A stretch of 64,000 nucleotides of DNA, from contig NZ_CP096829.1 of the NCBI RefSeq assembly GCF_023272795.1, positions 3,968,001-4,032,000 on the forward strand. Reading direction: 5' to 3'. The notes beneath the pieces were generated by a model. The model had not been told where the DNA came from. It did not search any database and was given only the letters and a program-made list of their open reading frames with translations. The DNA is from Flavobacterium humidisoli (lineage in GTDB: Bacteria; Bacteroidota; Bacteroidia; Flavobacteriales; Flavobacteriaceae). Numbering within the stretch: position 1 is the stretch's first letter; every line of letters starts with the position of its first letter. Shown one piece after another: positions 9,367 through 18,985 of the stretch. The position numbers and the translations under genes were made by a program.

Positions 9367-9729
9367 ATGTCTATTAAAGAATTTGTTCAGAAATTTTACA
9401 AGTCAGATGCCTTAATTGATAGCGAAATTTTAAAAACTTATCTGCATCCTGATGTTATGCTTGAATGGAACAGCAGTAAAGGTTTTATTCAAATGGATTA
9501 TGATTCGATAGTTGAAATGGCCAATGAGCTTAGCCGTGCCTATGTACGCTCTAAAGTTAGAATTAGCCATATTATTAGCGAAGATGATTTAGTATCAGTG
9601 CGTTACTCTCATTTTGTTAAAACAATCGAGAATCCGAGAGAAGAAATGCTTTTAGCACATTTTGCAACCATTTGGCAGATAAAAGATGATAAACTTTATA
9701 GAGGTTATCAAATGAGTCAATTTTCTTAA
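9367..9729 (+). CDS. NTF2-like (SnoaL-type) protein of unknown function
   Basis: 120 residues with the cone-shaped NTF2/SnoaL pattern: an N-terminal helix (SIKEFVQKFYKSD), a DPxVxxEW-like segment (LHPDVMLEWNSSKGF), and C-terminal strands (HFATIWQIKDDKLYRGYQ). The start ATG is two bases after the upstream LpxD-like stop, so the two are translated from one message. No catalytic residue can be assigned. The domain in this position may bind a small ligand or support the acyltransferase, but that is only inference from linkage. Confidence 0.7.
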   Translation: MSIKEFVQKFYKSDALIDSEILKTYLHPDVMLEWNSSKGFIQMDYDSIVEMANELSRAYVRSKVRISHIISEDDLVSVRYSHFVKTIENPREEMLLAHFATIWQIKDDKLYRGYQMSQFS

Positions 9730-9772
9730 TATTTTTTTGACAATAAAAGAGGCAAAATACATTACAAAACCT

Positions 9773-9780
9773 TATTTTTG
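9773..9780 (+). promoter_or_regulatory. Candidate -7 box (TATTTTTG) for sucD
   Basis: An exact TAnnTTTG match followed by CAAC, 35 bases before the sucD ATG, which suits a short untranslated leader. A -33 TTTG box at the usual spacing is not evident. Confidence 0.5.
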
Positions 9781-9815
9781 CAACACAAATTTAAAAACTA
9801 CATAAAATATATATC

Positions 9816-10688
9816 ATGAGTGTTTTAGTTAATAAAGATTCCAAAATAATTGTTCAGGGATTTACAGGGAGCGAAGGTACTTTCCATGCTTCTCAAATGA
9901 TTGAGTACGGTACTAATGTTGTTGGAGGTGTTACTCCAGGAAAAGGTGGTACTAGCCATTTAGATCGTCCAGTTTTTAATACAGTAAAAGATGCTGTTGA
10001 TCAAGCTGGTGCTGATACTTCTATCATTTTTGTTCCGCCAGCTTTTGCTGCTGATGCAATTATGGAAGCTGCTGATGCTGGAATTAAAGTAATTATTGCT
10101 ATTACAGAAGGAATTCCTGTAGCAGATATGATTAAAGCAAATAATTATGTTAAAGAAAGAAATTCAAGATTAATTGGTCCAAACTGTCCAGGTGTAATTA
10201 CTCCAGGTGAAGCTAAAGTTGGTATTATGCCAGGTTTCGTTTTCAAAAAAGGAACAGTTGGTATCGTTTCTAAATCAGGAACTTTAACTTATGAGGCTGC
10301 TGACCAAGTTGTAAAACAAGGTTTAGGAATCACTACAGCTATCGGAATTGGTGGAGATCCAATTATTGGAACTACAACTAAAGAGGCTGTTGAATTATTA
10401 ATGAATGATCCAGAAACTGAAGCAATCATTATGATTGGTGAAATTGGAGGTCAATTAGAGGCTGATGCTGCAAGATGGGTAAAAGCTGATGGTAACCGTA
10501 AACCAGTTATTGGATTTATCGCTGGAGAAACTGCTCCTGCTGGTAGAACAATGGGTCACGCAGGTGCTATCGTTGGAGGTTCTGATGATACAGCTGCAGC
10601 TAAAAAACAAATTATGAGAGACAACGGAATTCACGTTGTTGATTCACCAGCTGAAATTGGTAAAAAAGTAAAAGAAGTACTTGGATAA
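9816..10688 (+). CDS. sucD: Succinate--CoA ligase alpha subunit
   Basis: 290 residues, the normal length. It is the CoA-binding, phosphohistidine-carrying subunit of the TCA-cycle enzyme that makes ATP or GTP from succinyl-CoA. Diagnostic segments are [20 protein letters not shown] (CoA-binding Rossmann part), [20 protein letters not shown], and [11 protein letters not shown] with the phosphorylated histidine H248. The beta subunit gene sucC is not adjacent, as is common in Flavobacteria. The gene is monocistronic: promoter box upstream, strong terminator 27 bases after the stop. Confidence 0.97.
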   Translation: MSVLVNKDSKIIVQGFTGSEGTFHASQMIEYGTNVVGGVTPGKGGTSHLDRPVFNTVKDAVDQAGADTSIIFVPPAFAADAIMEAADAGIKVIIAITEGIPVADMIKANNYVKERNSRLIGPNCPGVITPGEAKVGIMPGFVFKKGTVGIVSKSGTLTYEAADQVVKQGLGITTAIGIGGDPIIGTTTKEAVELLMNDPETEAIIMIGEIGGQLEADAARWVKADGNRKPVIGFIAGETAPAGRTMGHAGAIVGGSDDTAAAKKQIMRDNGIHVVDSPAEIGKKVKEVLG

Positions 10689-10714
10689 TTTTCAAGTTTC
10701 GAAATAAAAATTTC

Positions 10715-10749
10715 CAAAAAAAGTCTCAATATCTTGTTGAGACTTTTTT
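10715..10749 (+). terminator. Rho-independent terminator after sucD
   Basis: The stem AAGTCTCAA / TTGAGACTT, with A-tract before and T-tract after and loop TATCTTG, follows the sucD stop. The A/T flanks make it potentially bidirectional. Confidence 0.88.
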
Positions 10750-10828
10750 ACATTTTAAAGGCTGAGGCGTAAATGAAAAAAACTTAGCATCTTAGAACCT
10801 CAGTATCTTAGAAGCTTAAAGAAGAAAT

Positions 10829-11257
10829 ATGTACAAAGAATTAGAAAAATTTAAGGCAACAAACAGTTTTACTTTTACTGTAAACGATAGTTTAGAAGAA
10901 GCTTGCAACGCGCCAGAAGGTAGTGCAGGAATTTTTGTTGTTTATGCTGTTGAAGGTGGTGTAAAAGAATTGATCATGGTTGGTTCTACAGGAACTGTTC
11001 AAAATGACGGAACTTTAAAAAGTAAAAATGGCGGACTTTACGACAAAATCGTAAATGGGCATCAATTTGCTAAAACAGGAAGAAAATATTCTTGGCCAGC
11101 TCAAATGAAATTAGAAAACATTTCTGAGCTTGAAGTAGTTTGGTACGAGACTTTCAATGCAGATGCAAAAGCAATTCCAACTGCTGTTGAAGGACAGGTT
11201 TTACAAAATTTCTTAGATGAAAATGGCAAACTTCCTAGATGGAATGTAGCTTTTTAA
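10829..11257 (+). CDS. Hypothetical protein, possibly a divergent GIY-YIG fold
   Basis: 142 residues, no signal peptide or membrane segment. The order of motifs resembles a GIY-YIG nuclease: AGIFVVYAV where GIY is expected, then LIMVGSTG where YIGST is expected, then GGLYDKIVNGHQF, EVVWYETF, and a late VEGQVLQNFLDENGKLPRWN that could supply the catalytic Glu and a terminal Asn. Both tyrosines of the name motif are replaced, so activity is doubtful and the relationship is inference. Upstream spacer words (CTTAGCATCTTAGAACCTCA) and a terminator downstream make it a single-gene unit. Confidence 0.55.
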   Translation: MYKELEKFKATNSFTFTVNDSLEEACNAPEGSAGIFVVYAVEGGVKELIMVGSTGTVQNDGTLKSKNGGLYDKIVNGHQFAKTGRKYSWPAQMKLENISELEVVWYETFNADAKAIPTAVEGQVLQNFLDENGKLPRWNVAF

Positions 11258-11277
11258 GCAATTAAAAAAACGAAAAT

Positions 11278-11309
11278 AAAAACCTTACTGAAAACAGTAA
11301 GGTTTTTTT
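11278..11309 (+). terminator. Rho-independent terminator
   Basis: The stem AAACCTTACTG / CAGTAAGGTTT with loop AAAA and a following T-run, about 20 bases after the stop of the preceding gene. Confidence 0.9.
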
Positions 11310-11721
11310 GTTTCTAGTCAAAATGGAATTTTTCTAGTTTTACGCCGTAAGTTTAAAGCACTTTAGTTAAATAAAATTTAAATTACAGTAAATTTAAGTT
11401 TAATCAAAAAATGAAGGGTAAATACTGGTAAATTTAGAAAAATAATGAAATTTTAGAGAATTATTGGTTTTTGATTATTTGCTTTTCTATATTTATCACA
11501 CAAAAACAAGTAATAATGTTAAAATTTGATTCTTTTTACGACTAATAATTACCATCCATATGTAAAACACTTGTTTAATTTATGTTAAATTTGAGTTTGC
11601 GAAATTTACTTTTAGTTGAAGAAAAAACAAATTTAAAATACAATTTAATCTTACGTAATAAATCGATTTTTTAAGAAGTATTCTTAAATGATATGATTTT
11701 TACGCCCCAAAGTATTTTTAT
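11310..11721. other. AT-rich upstream region of the ECF sigma gene
   Basis: A 412-base gap with no supported gene. It contains a TAnnTTTG match (TAAATTTG, 11586-11593) that could be the sigma gene promoter with a leader of about 120 bases, although no -33 box sits at the right spacing. An AT-rich imperfect palindrome lies around 11377-11402. Nothing else is recognisable. Confidence 0.4.
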
Positions 11722-12327
11722 ATGAGCCAAATTTTAAAGAACAAGGTTTTAGATGATTTCATTCTATGGAATAATTTAAAAAACGGGAACGAAAAATCGT
11801 TCTCTTTACTTTTTGAGAAATATTACAGAGACTTAATCAATTATGGTAACTCACTTTGTCCATTTGAAGAAAAAGTTCAAGATTGTATTCAAGATGTTTT
11901 TGCCGATATCTGGCTTTATCGTAATTCTTTGCAAGATAATGTGATTGTTAAGGCGTATTTGCTTTCTAGTGTTAGAAAAAGAATTGCGAGATTGCATGAA
12001 AGAGATCATGTATTTAGAAAAACAACAACGACCGATGTTTTAGAGTTTCTTTTCGACTTTTCTATTGAGAACGATTTGGTTGAGGACGAAGTAACAGCCG
12101 AACGTGTTCTGTATTTGAATAAATTATTAAATGATTTGCCTGGCCGTCAGAAAGAAGCTTTGTATTTGCGTTATCATCAAGGATTAAGCGTAGATCAAAT
12201 AGCTGATTTACTAGACGTAAACTATCAGTCAGCCAGTAATCTTTTGCATCGTGGTTTATTAAGTCTTCGCAAAGAATGGAAAGGTAGTATTCCGCTTTTA
12301 GTCCTTATATCTTCAGGGGTTTTTTAA
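11722..12327 (+). CDS. ECF sigma factor (FecI-like, RpoE family)
   Basis: 201 residues with sigma region 2 (FEKYYRDLINYGNSLCPFEE, then VQDCIQDVFADIWLYRNSL) and region 4 (LNDLPGRQKEALYLRYHQGL, then DQIADLLDVNYQSASNLLHR). This is the type of ECF sigma factor that in Bacteroidota drives SusC/SusD loci. The FecR-type anti-sigma gene follows after 90 bases, and the SusC protein downstream carries an STN domain, completing a trans-envelope signalling chain. The likely target is the susC promoter next to it and possibly its own gene. The inducing substrate is unknown. Confidence 0.92.
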   Translation: MSQILKNKVLDDFILWNNLKNGNEKSFSLLFEKYYRDLINYGNSLCPFEEKVQDCIQDVFADIWLYRNSLQDNVIVKAYLLSSVRKRIARLHERDHVFRKTTTTDVLEFLFDFSIENDLVEDEVTAERVLYLNKLLNDLPGRQKEALYLRYHQGLSVDQIADLLDVNYQSASNLLHRGLLSLRKEWKGSIPLLVLISSGVF

Positions 12328-12417
12328 AAATTTAAGGAAAAATCAAAAAAAAATCTTAAATAGATGAGTATATAATAAAAAAACTGTCCTCTATGTTTTT
12401 GTAACCCTAATAGTGTG

Positions 12418-13533
12418 ATGCAAAAACGTAATAATTATATTGAAATAGAAGATTTCTTAGCTGATGAATCTTTTCAATTATGGATTTTATCTAAAGTTGA
12501 TGAACAAGGCTGGGAGGAATGGACTTTAGAAAATCTTCAAAGAGCCAAACTCGTCGAAGATGCAAGACTTGCATTGTTGGCAATGCGAGTTCCAGAATCT
12601 AAGTTGTCTTCGAATGAAGTTCACGAAGCCTTACAGCAAACTTGGCGAAAAATTGAACAAAGAGAAGAACTTTCTCAGCAAACTTCAAAAATTAAAAAAT
12701 TAAAAGCACAGAGATACTGGATTAGCGGTGCTGCTGCAGCTATTCTAGTTGGCATTTTCTCTGTATGGTTTTTTAGAACTGAATTGACTGCAAATGATAA
12801 TGTAGTTACTTACAACGAACTGGTTCAGGAAAATGATGAAGGTTTGGTAGAACAAACCAACAATACTGAAAAATCTCAGACCATTACTTTATCTGATGGA
12901 AGTTCCGTCTTATTACAGCCTAATAGTAAATTAAGTTACCCTAAAATCTTTACCGGAAACAAAAGAAAGGTGTATTTATCCGGCGAAGGTTTCTTTGAAA
13001 TTAGTAAAAATCCTAAAAAGCCTTTTTTTGTTTATGCTAACGAAATTGTGACTCGCGTTGTGGGTACAAGTTTTCGAATAAAAGCTTATCCAGATCAGCA
13101 AAATGTTGAAGTTCTTGTTCGCACCGGTAAAGTTAAGGTAAGGTCTAATGATTTAGTTCGAAATAACGAAAACAAAGAAATTGTCCTGCTTCCTAACCAG
13201 GCACTTCGATTTGCTCGTAAAGAATTGGTGTTTAATAAAATAACCAATATTACACAAGATCCGATTCTAGTAAGCAGCATTAGAAACATCGAGCAATTAA
13301 GTTTTGAATTTACTGATATTCCTGTGGCACAAATTCTTGAAACTATAGAGCAGGCTTATTTAGTAGATATTGATTTCCCTCACGATAAATTGAAAGACTG
13401 CCGATTAACGACCTCATTAAGCGATCAGCCTTTGGCCGAAAAGCTGAAAATAATCTGCAAAAGCATCGGCAATGATACCAATTATGAAATGAATGGAAAT
13501 CAGATTGTAATTACGACTTCTGGCTGTAACTAG
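12418..13533 (+). CDS. FecR-type anti-sigma factor
   Basis: 371 residues: a cytoplasmic N-terminal segment of about 100 residues that would bind the sigma factor (WEEWTLENLQRAKLVEDARL), one membrane helix around residues 105-125 (WISGAAAAILVGIFSVWFF), then a periplasmic FecR domain (TITLSDGSSVLLQPNSKLSY, ...VYLSGEGFFEIS, ...VVGTSFRIKAY). The C-terminal DUF4974-like part (SFEFTDIPVAQILETIEQAY) is the region expected to touch the STN domain of the partner SusC. I use the ATG at 12418; the GTG three bases earlier is equally in frame but less likely. Confidence 0.93.
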   Translation: MQKRNNYIEIEDFLADESFQLWILSKVDEQGWEEWTLENLQRAKLVEDARLALLAMRVPESKLSSNEVHEALQQTWRKIEQREELSQQTSKIKKLKAQRYWISGAAAAILVGIFSVWFFRTELTANDNVVTYNELVQENDEGLVEQTNNTEKSQTITLSDGSSVLLQPNSKLSYPKIFTGNKRKVYLSGEGFFEISKNPKKPFFVYANEIVTRVVGTSFRIKAYPDQQNVEVLVRTGKVKVRSNDLVRNNENKEIVLLPNQALRFARKELVFNKITNITQDPILVSSIRNIEQLSFEFTDIPVAQILETIEQAYLVDIDFPHDKLKDCRLTTSLSDQPLAEKLKIICKSIGNDTNYEMNGNQIVITTSGCN

Positions 13534-13642
13534 AATTCTTAATTCAATTAAAATAAAGAAAAAAACATCCAAAATTTTAATTAATTCAAAAACTAAAAAA
13601 ATAATTTGTAATTGCCTATGTGAAAAATGAATGCATAAAAAA

Positions 13643-13713
13643 AGTGCCGAGAATGCTGTAACATTATCGACACTTAAATCTGAATAAATAACCCTCTGTA
13701 AAGGGTGATTTAT
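13643..13713 (+). promoter_or_regulatory. Tandem hairpins with identical CTGTAA loops upstream of susC
   Basis: Two hairpins sit 51-122 bases before the susC ATG. The first (13643-13674) has 13-base arms AGTGCCGAGAATG / CATTATCGACACT with one mismatch and one possible G-U pair. The second (13684-13713) has arms ATAAATAACCCT and AGGGTGATTTAT with one mismatch. Both enclose the same six-base loop, CTGTAA. Neither has a T-run, so neither is a terminator. A role as an RNA element bound by a protein or small RNA is inference. Confidence 0.6.
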
Positions 13714-13764
13714 GATGTTTCTTAAAATACACGTGAATAGTATTAATCAAAACAAACCAAAATT

Positions 13765-16700
13765 ATGAAAAAACCTGTTGTCAAGCAACGATTACTTCAC
13801 CAAATCATGAAAATAACGCTGTTTCAGTTTGTGTTAGCGCTTGTGTTTTCAAGCGTTACTCTCGCAAATAATGTAAATGGGCAGAAAAAATTAGATACTA
13901 AAGTTACTATTACAGTTTATAATCTAACTTTAGACAATGCTTTATCAAAAATCGAAAAGTCTGCTCATGTAAAATTTTCCTATAATTCAAGACTTCCTCA
14001 ACTAGGAGAGAAGGTTAGTATAGAAGCAAACCAAGAAACTCTGTCAAGTTTACTTAGCAGAATATTGGTTCCTTTTAATATTACTTTTTCTGAAGTAAGC
14101 AATCAGATTGTTCTTCAAAAGAATACGATTAATACTTTTTCTTATGGAAACAATCATGATTCTTTGTTTGAGATTTTAACTTTTGGCCCTATTATTAAAG
14201 GAAAAGTTACAGACCAGTCAGGAAGTCCGCTACCTGGTGCTACTGTAATGGCAAAAGGCACAAAAACAGCTGTATTAACAGATTTTGACGGAAATTTCAC
14301 GATCGAAATGCCTGCAAACGTAGACCGTTTGGTTATTTCTTATGTTGGTATGGAAACAAAAGAAATAGGAATTGATAATACTTCTCCAACGGTTGTTTTA
14401 ACTGAAGCTGGTCAGAACCTAAAAGAGGTTGTGGTTACCACTGGATACGAGAAAACTTCAAAAAGAACATTTACAGGAGCTATTAGTAAAATTTCTGGCA
14501 CTGAATTAAAAATAGATGGTGTAGTTGACGTAAGCCGAATGATCGAAGGTAAAGCGGCTGGAGTTACCGTACAGAATGTTACAGGAACTTTTGGTACAGC
14601 TCCTAAAATTACCGTTCGTGGATCTTCTTCAATTTTTGGAGATACAAAACCATTATGGGTTATTGATGGTGTTGTTCAAGAAGATATTATCAATATGTCT
14701 TTTGCAGATTTGGCATCTGGAAATTCAGAGACCTTATTAAGTTCATCTGTAGCAGGCTTAAGTGCAAACGATATTCAAAGTATTGAAATTCTTAAAGATG
14801 CATCGGCTACGTCAATTTATGGTTCAAGATCATTAAACGGGGTTGTGGTTGTAACAACAAAGCAAGGGCGTAGAGATTCTCCATTAAAAATTAGCTACGG
14901 ATTGGAGCAGACTGTAAGAACAGTTCCGAATTATAGCCAATTTGATATTCTAAATTCTCAGGAATCGATGAGTATTTTTAAAGAAATGGAAGCTAAAGGT
15001 TATTTGGACTTGCCAACTACTGTAAACGGAAGATATGGAGGTGCTTATAATATTTTAGGAAGAGCTATAAATACCTATAATCCTGAAACTGGAACTTATT
15101 TGGTTAATAATGATCCTGTTAGCCGTAATAATTTTTTGAAAAAGTACGAACAGGCCAATACAGATTGGTTTAGCGTTTTGTTTAGACCATCTATTACGCA
15201 AAATCACTCTTTGAGTTTTTCTGGTGGAGGTAAAAACAATACGTTTTATGCTTCATTGGGATATTATACAGATCCAGGATGGACTATTGCTGATGATGTA
15301 AAACAAATCTCTAGTAACATTAAAGGTACTTTTTATGTAAACGATAAGTTGAATATAACCTTATCTACATTGGCTTCTATTAGAGATCAAGGCGCTCCAG
15401 GAAGTTACGAAAGTGAAAAAGATGTTGTATTCGGAAAAGTAACCCGTGATTTTGATATCAATCCTTTTAATTATGTGTTAAACACAAGTAGAACTTTACG
15501 TCCGTATGACGATAATGGAAATTTGGAATACTACCGAAACAACTGGGCTAAAATGAATATCGTAAACGAATTGGCCAACAATTATATGGAAATTGAGGTT
15601 AAGGATATTCGTTTTCAATTGGATTTAGATTATAAGATTAATCCGCATTTAACTTATAATTTAACAGGTTCAGCTCGTTATGCAAATACAAGTCGTGAGC
15701 ATAAAATTTTAGAAGGTTCAAACGTTGTTGGGGCATACAGAGCAGGAACAGCAATTGGCGAAGATGGGGTAAACACATTAGTTAGAGATCAAAATATCTT
15801 TTTATACCAAGATCCAAACGATCTGACAGCTCCAAAAGAATCAGTCTTGCCAAATGGAGGATTCTTAAGAAAGTTTACAAACGACATGACATCTTACAAT
15901 TTAAGAAATAGTGTTAGCTATAGAAATATATTTAGCGATAAGCACGAACTAGAAGGTTTGTTTGGGACTGAAATGAGAGTTGTCGATAGAACTAGTGATC
16001 AATTTACGGCTGCAGGTTTGCAATACGATAGAGGTTTAACTGCTTTTACAGATCCGAGAATTATTGAGAAAATAATTAATGCTGGAGATTCATACTACGG
16101 TTTTAATGAAGAAAAAGAAAGAACGGTAGGTTTCTTTGGTAAAGTAGGTTATACTTATGATAGACGTTATACTGCTTCTGTTACAGGACGTTATGATGGG
16201 TCTAATAGACAAGGAGATAGCGATTCATCAAGATGGCTGCCAACTTATACTTTTAGTGGAAAATGGAATGTGGCTGAAGAAAGCTTCATGAAAGATGTTC
16301 AATCAGTTAATACTTTAGCATTAAGAGCCTCATATGGTTTAACAGCTACTGCGGGACCTGCAACAAACTCTTTGGCAATTTACAAAAGCGCCATTACAGA
16401 TCGTTTCGGACTTGATGATAGAGAATCAGGAATTAGAATTGAAGAGTTGCAAAACGGAAATTTAACTTGGGAAAAACAGTTTGAAACTAATATCGGACTT
16501 GATCTTGGAATGTTTAATAACAGAGTGCAGCTTACAACAGACGTTTACCGTCGTAAAGCTTTTGATCTTGTAGATTATGTAATTACTTCTGGTATTGGAG
16601 GTCAAAGAATTAGACAAGGTAACAATGCCGATATGGAGACTAAAGGTTTGGAGGTTGGTATTACAACTAAAAATATTAATGGTAAAGATTTTAAATGGTC

Positions 16701-17490
16701 AACAAATCTTAATTTTTCTGTTTATCATCAAGAGATTACAAAATTGCAGAACACGCCAACGGCATTCGATTTAGTTGATTCAAACGGAGGAAATACAGTT
16801 GGACACCCAAGAAATTCATTATACTCATACCAATTTACAGGTTTAAACAACCAAGGTCTTCCTACGTTTATATTGCAAGACGGAGCAGAGAATAATATTA
16901 CAGATGCTAATTTTCAGGATAATTTAAATGTTACTAAATATTTGAAATATGAAGGGTCAATCGAGCCTAATAAATCATTTGGTTTTGCCAATACATTTAC
17001 CTACAAAAACTTGTCTCTGTACGTATTCTTTGTAGGTTCAGGAGGAAATAAAGTTCGTTTAAATCCTGTATACGATAGTACTTATGATGATTTAACTGTA
17101 TTTACAAAAGACTTTACAAACCGTTGGATTAATCCTGGTGATGAAAATTATACAAATGTGCCAGTTATTGCAGACAGACGTTTAAATGCTAATTATGGCG
17201 GAGACCGTACATTGGCAAGAGCTTATAATACCTATAATTATTCTGATGTTCGTATTGCAGATGGAGATTTTGTCCGATTAAAAAATATCTCATTAAGCTG
17301 GGAATTTCCTGCTGATTTTAAAAAGAAAATCGGTGTGAGCACTTTTACATTAAAAGGCTCAGCGGTAAATCCTTGGTTAGTTTATTCTGACAAAAGATTA
17401 AATGGACAAGATCCTGAGTTTCGTAATTCTGGAGGAGTTGCTTTTCCTGTAACAACTCAATACACATTTACTTTAAACCTTTCATTATAA
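13765..17490 (+). CDS. SusC/RagA-family TonB-dependent transporter with STN domain
   Basis: 1241 residues. There is an N-terminal export signal ending near residue 40 (SSVTLANNVNGQ). An STN/secretin-like signalling domain spans about 45-117 (VTITVYNLTLDNALSKIEKS), and a carboxypeptidase-regulatory-like domain about 143-210 (IKGKVTDQSGSPLPGATVMA). Then come the plug (VVVTTGYEKTSKRTFTGAIS; IEILKDASATSIYGSRSLNG) and a long beta-barrel ending in the aromatic-rich strand TTQYTFTLNLSL. It imports a large ligand across the outer membrane with TonB energy, and through the STN domain reports ligand binding to the FecR-type protein encoded upstream. The substrate cannot be told from sequence, and no polysaccharide-degrading enzymes are nearby. 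Confidence 0.96.
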   Translation: MKKPVVKQRLLHQIMKITLFQFVLALVFSSVTLANNVNGQKKLDTKVTITVYNLTLDNALSKIEKSAHVKFSYNSRLPQLGEKVSIEANQETLSSLLSRILVPFNITFSEVSNQIVLQKNTINTFSYGNNHDSLFEILTFGPIIKGKVTDQSGSPLPGATVMAKGTKTAVLTDFDGNFTIEMPANVDRLVISYVGMETKEIGIDNTSPTVVLTEAGQNLKEVVVTTGYEKTSKRTFTGAISKISGTELKIDGVVDVSRMIEGKAAGVTVQNVTGTFGTAPKITVRGSSSIFGDTKPLWVIDGVVQEDIINMSFADLASGNSETLLSSSVAGLSANDIQSIEILKDASATSIYGSRSLNGVVVVTTKQGRRDSPLKISYGLEQTVRTVPNYSQFDILNSQESMSIFKEMEAKGYLDLPTTVNGRYGGAYNILGRAINTYNPETGTYLVNNDPVSRNNFLKKYEQANTDWFSVLFRPSITQNHSLSFSGGGKNNTFYASLGYYTDPGWTIADDVKQISSNIKGTFYVNDKLNITLSTLASIRDQGAPGSYESEKDVVFGKVTRDFDINPFNYVLNTSRTLRPYDDNGNLEYYRNNWAKMNIVNELANNYMEIEVKDIRFQLDLDYKINPHLTYNLTGSARYANTSREHKILEGSNVVGAYRAGTAIGEDGVNTLVRDQNIFLYQDPNDLTAPKESVLPNGGFLRKFTNDMTSYNLRNSVSYRNIFSDKHELEGLFGTEMRVVDRTSDQFTAAGLQYDRGLTAFTDPRIIEKIINAGDSYYGFNEEKERTVGFFGKVGYTYDRRYTASVTGRYDGSNRQGDSDSSRWLPTYTFSGKWNVAEESFMKDVQSVNTLALRASYGLTATAGPATNSLAIYKSAITDRFGLDDRESGIRIEELQNGNLTWEKQFETNIGLDLGMFNNRVQLTTDVYRRKAFDLVDYVITSGIGGQRIRQGNNADMETKGLEVGITTKNINGKDFKWSTNLNFSVYHQEITKLQNTPTAFDLVDSNGGNTVGHPRNSLYSYQFTGLNNQGLPTFILQDGAENNITDANFQDNLNVTKYLKYEGSIEPNKSFGFANTFTYKNLSLYVFFVGSGGNKVRLNPVYDSTYDDLTVFTKDFTNRWINPGDENYTNVPVIADRRLNANYGGDRTLARAYNTYNYSDVRIADGDFVRLKNISLSWEFPADFKKKIGVSTFTLKGSAVNPWLVYSDKRLNGQDPEFRNSGGVAFPVTTQYTFTLNLSL

Positions 17491-17501
17491 TAGTCAAAAT
17501 C

Positions 17502-18977
17502 ATGAAAAACTTAAAAATAGCATTATCCCTATTAATACTTATTTGTATTACTAGCTGCGATGATTTCCTGTCGGAGAAACCAGATAATAGAACAGAAATT
17601 GATACGCCAGAAAAAATAAAAGAATTATTAGTAGAAGCTTATCCTCAAATGAGTTATTTCGAGATTGCTGAAACTATGTCTGATAATGTTTTTGATAGCG
17701 GATTGCCTACTACGATTATTAGAAATGAGCAAAATTACAATTGGGAAATTAATACAGATGCAACTGATATTGATACTCAAGCTTATTACTGGGATGCTTG
17801 TTATAAAGCAATTGCTCACGCAAATAAAGCATTGGAAGCAATAGAAGAATTAGGAAGTCCGGCAAGTTTGAATCCGCAAAAAGGTGAAGCATTGATGGCT
17901 AGAGCTTATTCGCACTTTATGCTGGTTTCATTATGGTCAAAACGTTACAATCCAGCAACTGCTGATACAGATTTAGGGGTTCCGTATGTAACAAAACCAG
18001 AAACGGAATTGATGACTAAATACAAAAGAAATACACTTGCTGAAGTGTATGCTTTTCTTGAAAAAGATATAGAAGAAGGTTTGAAATACGTGACAAACGA
18101 TTATAAAGAACCAAAATTTCACTTTAATGTAGCGGCTTCAAAAGCTTTTGCCAGTAGATTTTATTTAGTAAAAGGAAATTGGGATAAAGTAATTGAATTA
18201 TCTAATGACTTAGGTTCTAGACCGTCAGCAATAAGAGATTTTTCAGTTTACGAACCTTTAAGTGTAGAAGATCAGCAGTTAAAATACGGTGCGAGTGATG
18301 TTGGAACCAATCTTTTGATCGTTTCTGCAAATACTATCGTAAGTAGAGTATACCATTTAAACCGTTTTAATTTATCAGGTTTACGTCGTCCAGAAATTTT
18401 TGGAACAAGCACAAATCTTTTCGGAAAAGCGTACTATTATAATTTCTATTCTTCAAATGGAAGTATCACATTGTTTCTTCTTAAGTTTTATGAATACTTT
18501 AAATATTCTAACGTAACAGCCGGAATTGGAGATCCTTATGTTGCTGAAGTGTTATTAAGTAATGACGAGTTTTTCTTAAATAGAATAGAAGCTCATGTAA
18601 TGAAAGGAGAAATAGCAACAGCTACAGCAGAATTAGAATATTTCTTAGCAACAAGAACTCCAACATACAATCCGACAACAGATAAATTGACTGAAGCAAA
18701 AGTAGTGGCTAAATTCCCTGTAATTGCAGACGAATATACTCCATTCTATACAATGACTCCAGTGCAGACCTCTTATGTAAAAGCAATTGCAGAAACAAGA
18801 AGAAGAGATTTTATACACGAAGGACTTAGATGGTTTGATATTAAACGTTTTAATCTAGTGGTGAAACATGAGACATCAAACAAACCAGCTAATATTTTAG
18901 CAAAAGACGATAACAGAAGAGCATTGCAAATTCCGTTGCACGCTTCAAGTGCTGGTATCGAACTAAATCCTAGATAA
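17502..18977 (+). CDS. SusD/RagB-family surface lipoprotein
   Basis: 491 residues with a lipoprotein signal (LILICITSCDDFLSEKP, lipid-bearing C19) and the SusD alpha-helical pattern: TPR-like helices including ACYKAIAHANKALEAIEELG and ALMARAYSHFMLVSLWSKRY, and the late family motif RRRDFIHEGLRWFDIKRFN. It forms the lid of the SusC transporter and captures substrate at the cell surface. It starts 11 bases after the susC stop, so the two are cotranscribed. The PxTxE-like motif after C19 is imperfect here. Confidence 0.95.
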   Translation: MKNLKIALSLLILICITSCDDFLSEKPDNRTEIDTPEKIKELLVEAYPQMSYFEIAETMSDNVFDSGLPTTIIRNEQNYNWEINTDATDIDTQAYYWDACYKAIAHANKALEAIEELGSPASLNPQKGEALMARAYSHFMLVSLWSKRYNPATADTDLGVPYVTKPETELMTKYKRNTLAEVYAFLEKDIEEGLKYVTNDYKEPKFHFNVAASKAFASRFYLVKGNWDKVIELSNDLGSRPSAIRDFSVYEPLSVEDQQLKYGASDVGTNLLIVSANTIVSRVYHLNRFNLSGLRRPEIFGTSTNLFGKAYYYNFYSSNGSITLFLLKFYEYFKYSNVTAGIGDPYVAEVLLSNDEFFLNRIEAHVMKGEIATATAELEYFLATRTPTYNPTTDKLTEAKVVAKFPVIADEYTPFYTMTPVQTSYVKAIAETRRRDFIHEGLRWFDIKRFNLVVKHETSNKPANILAKDDNRRALQIPLHASSAGIELNPR

Positions 18978-18985
18978 TCTTAAAA

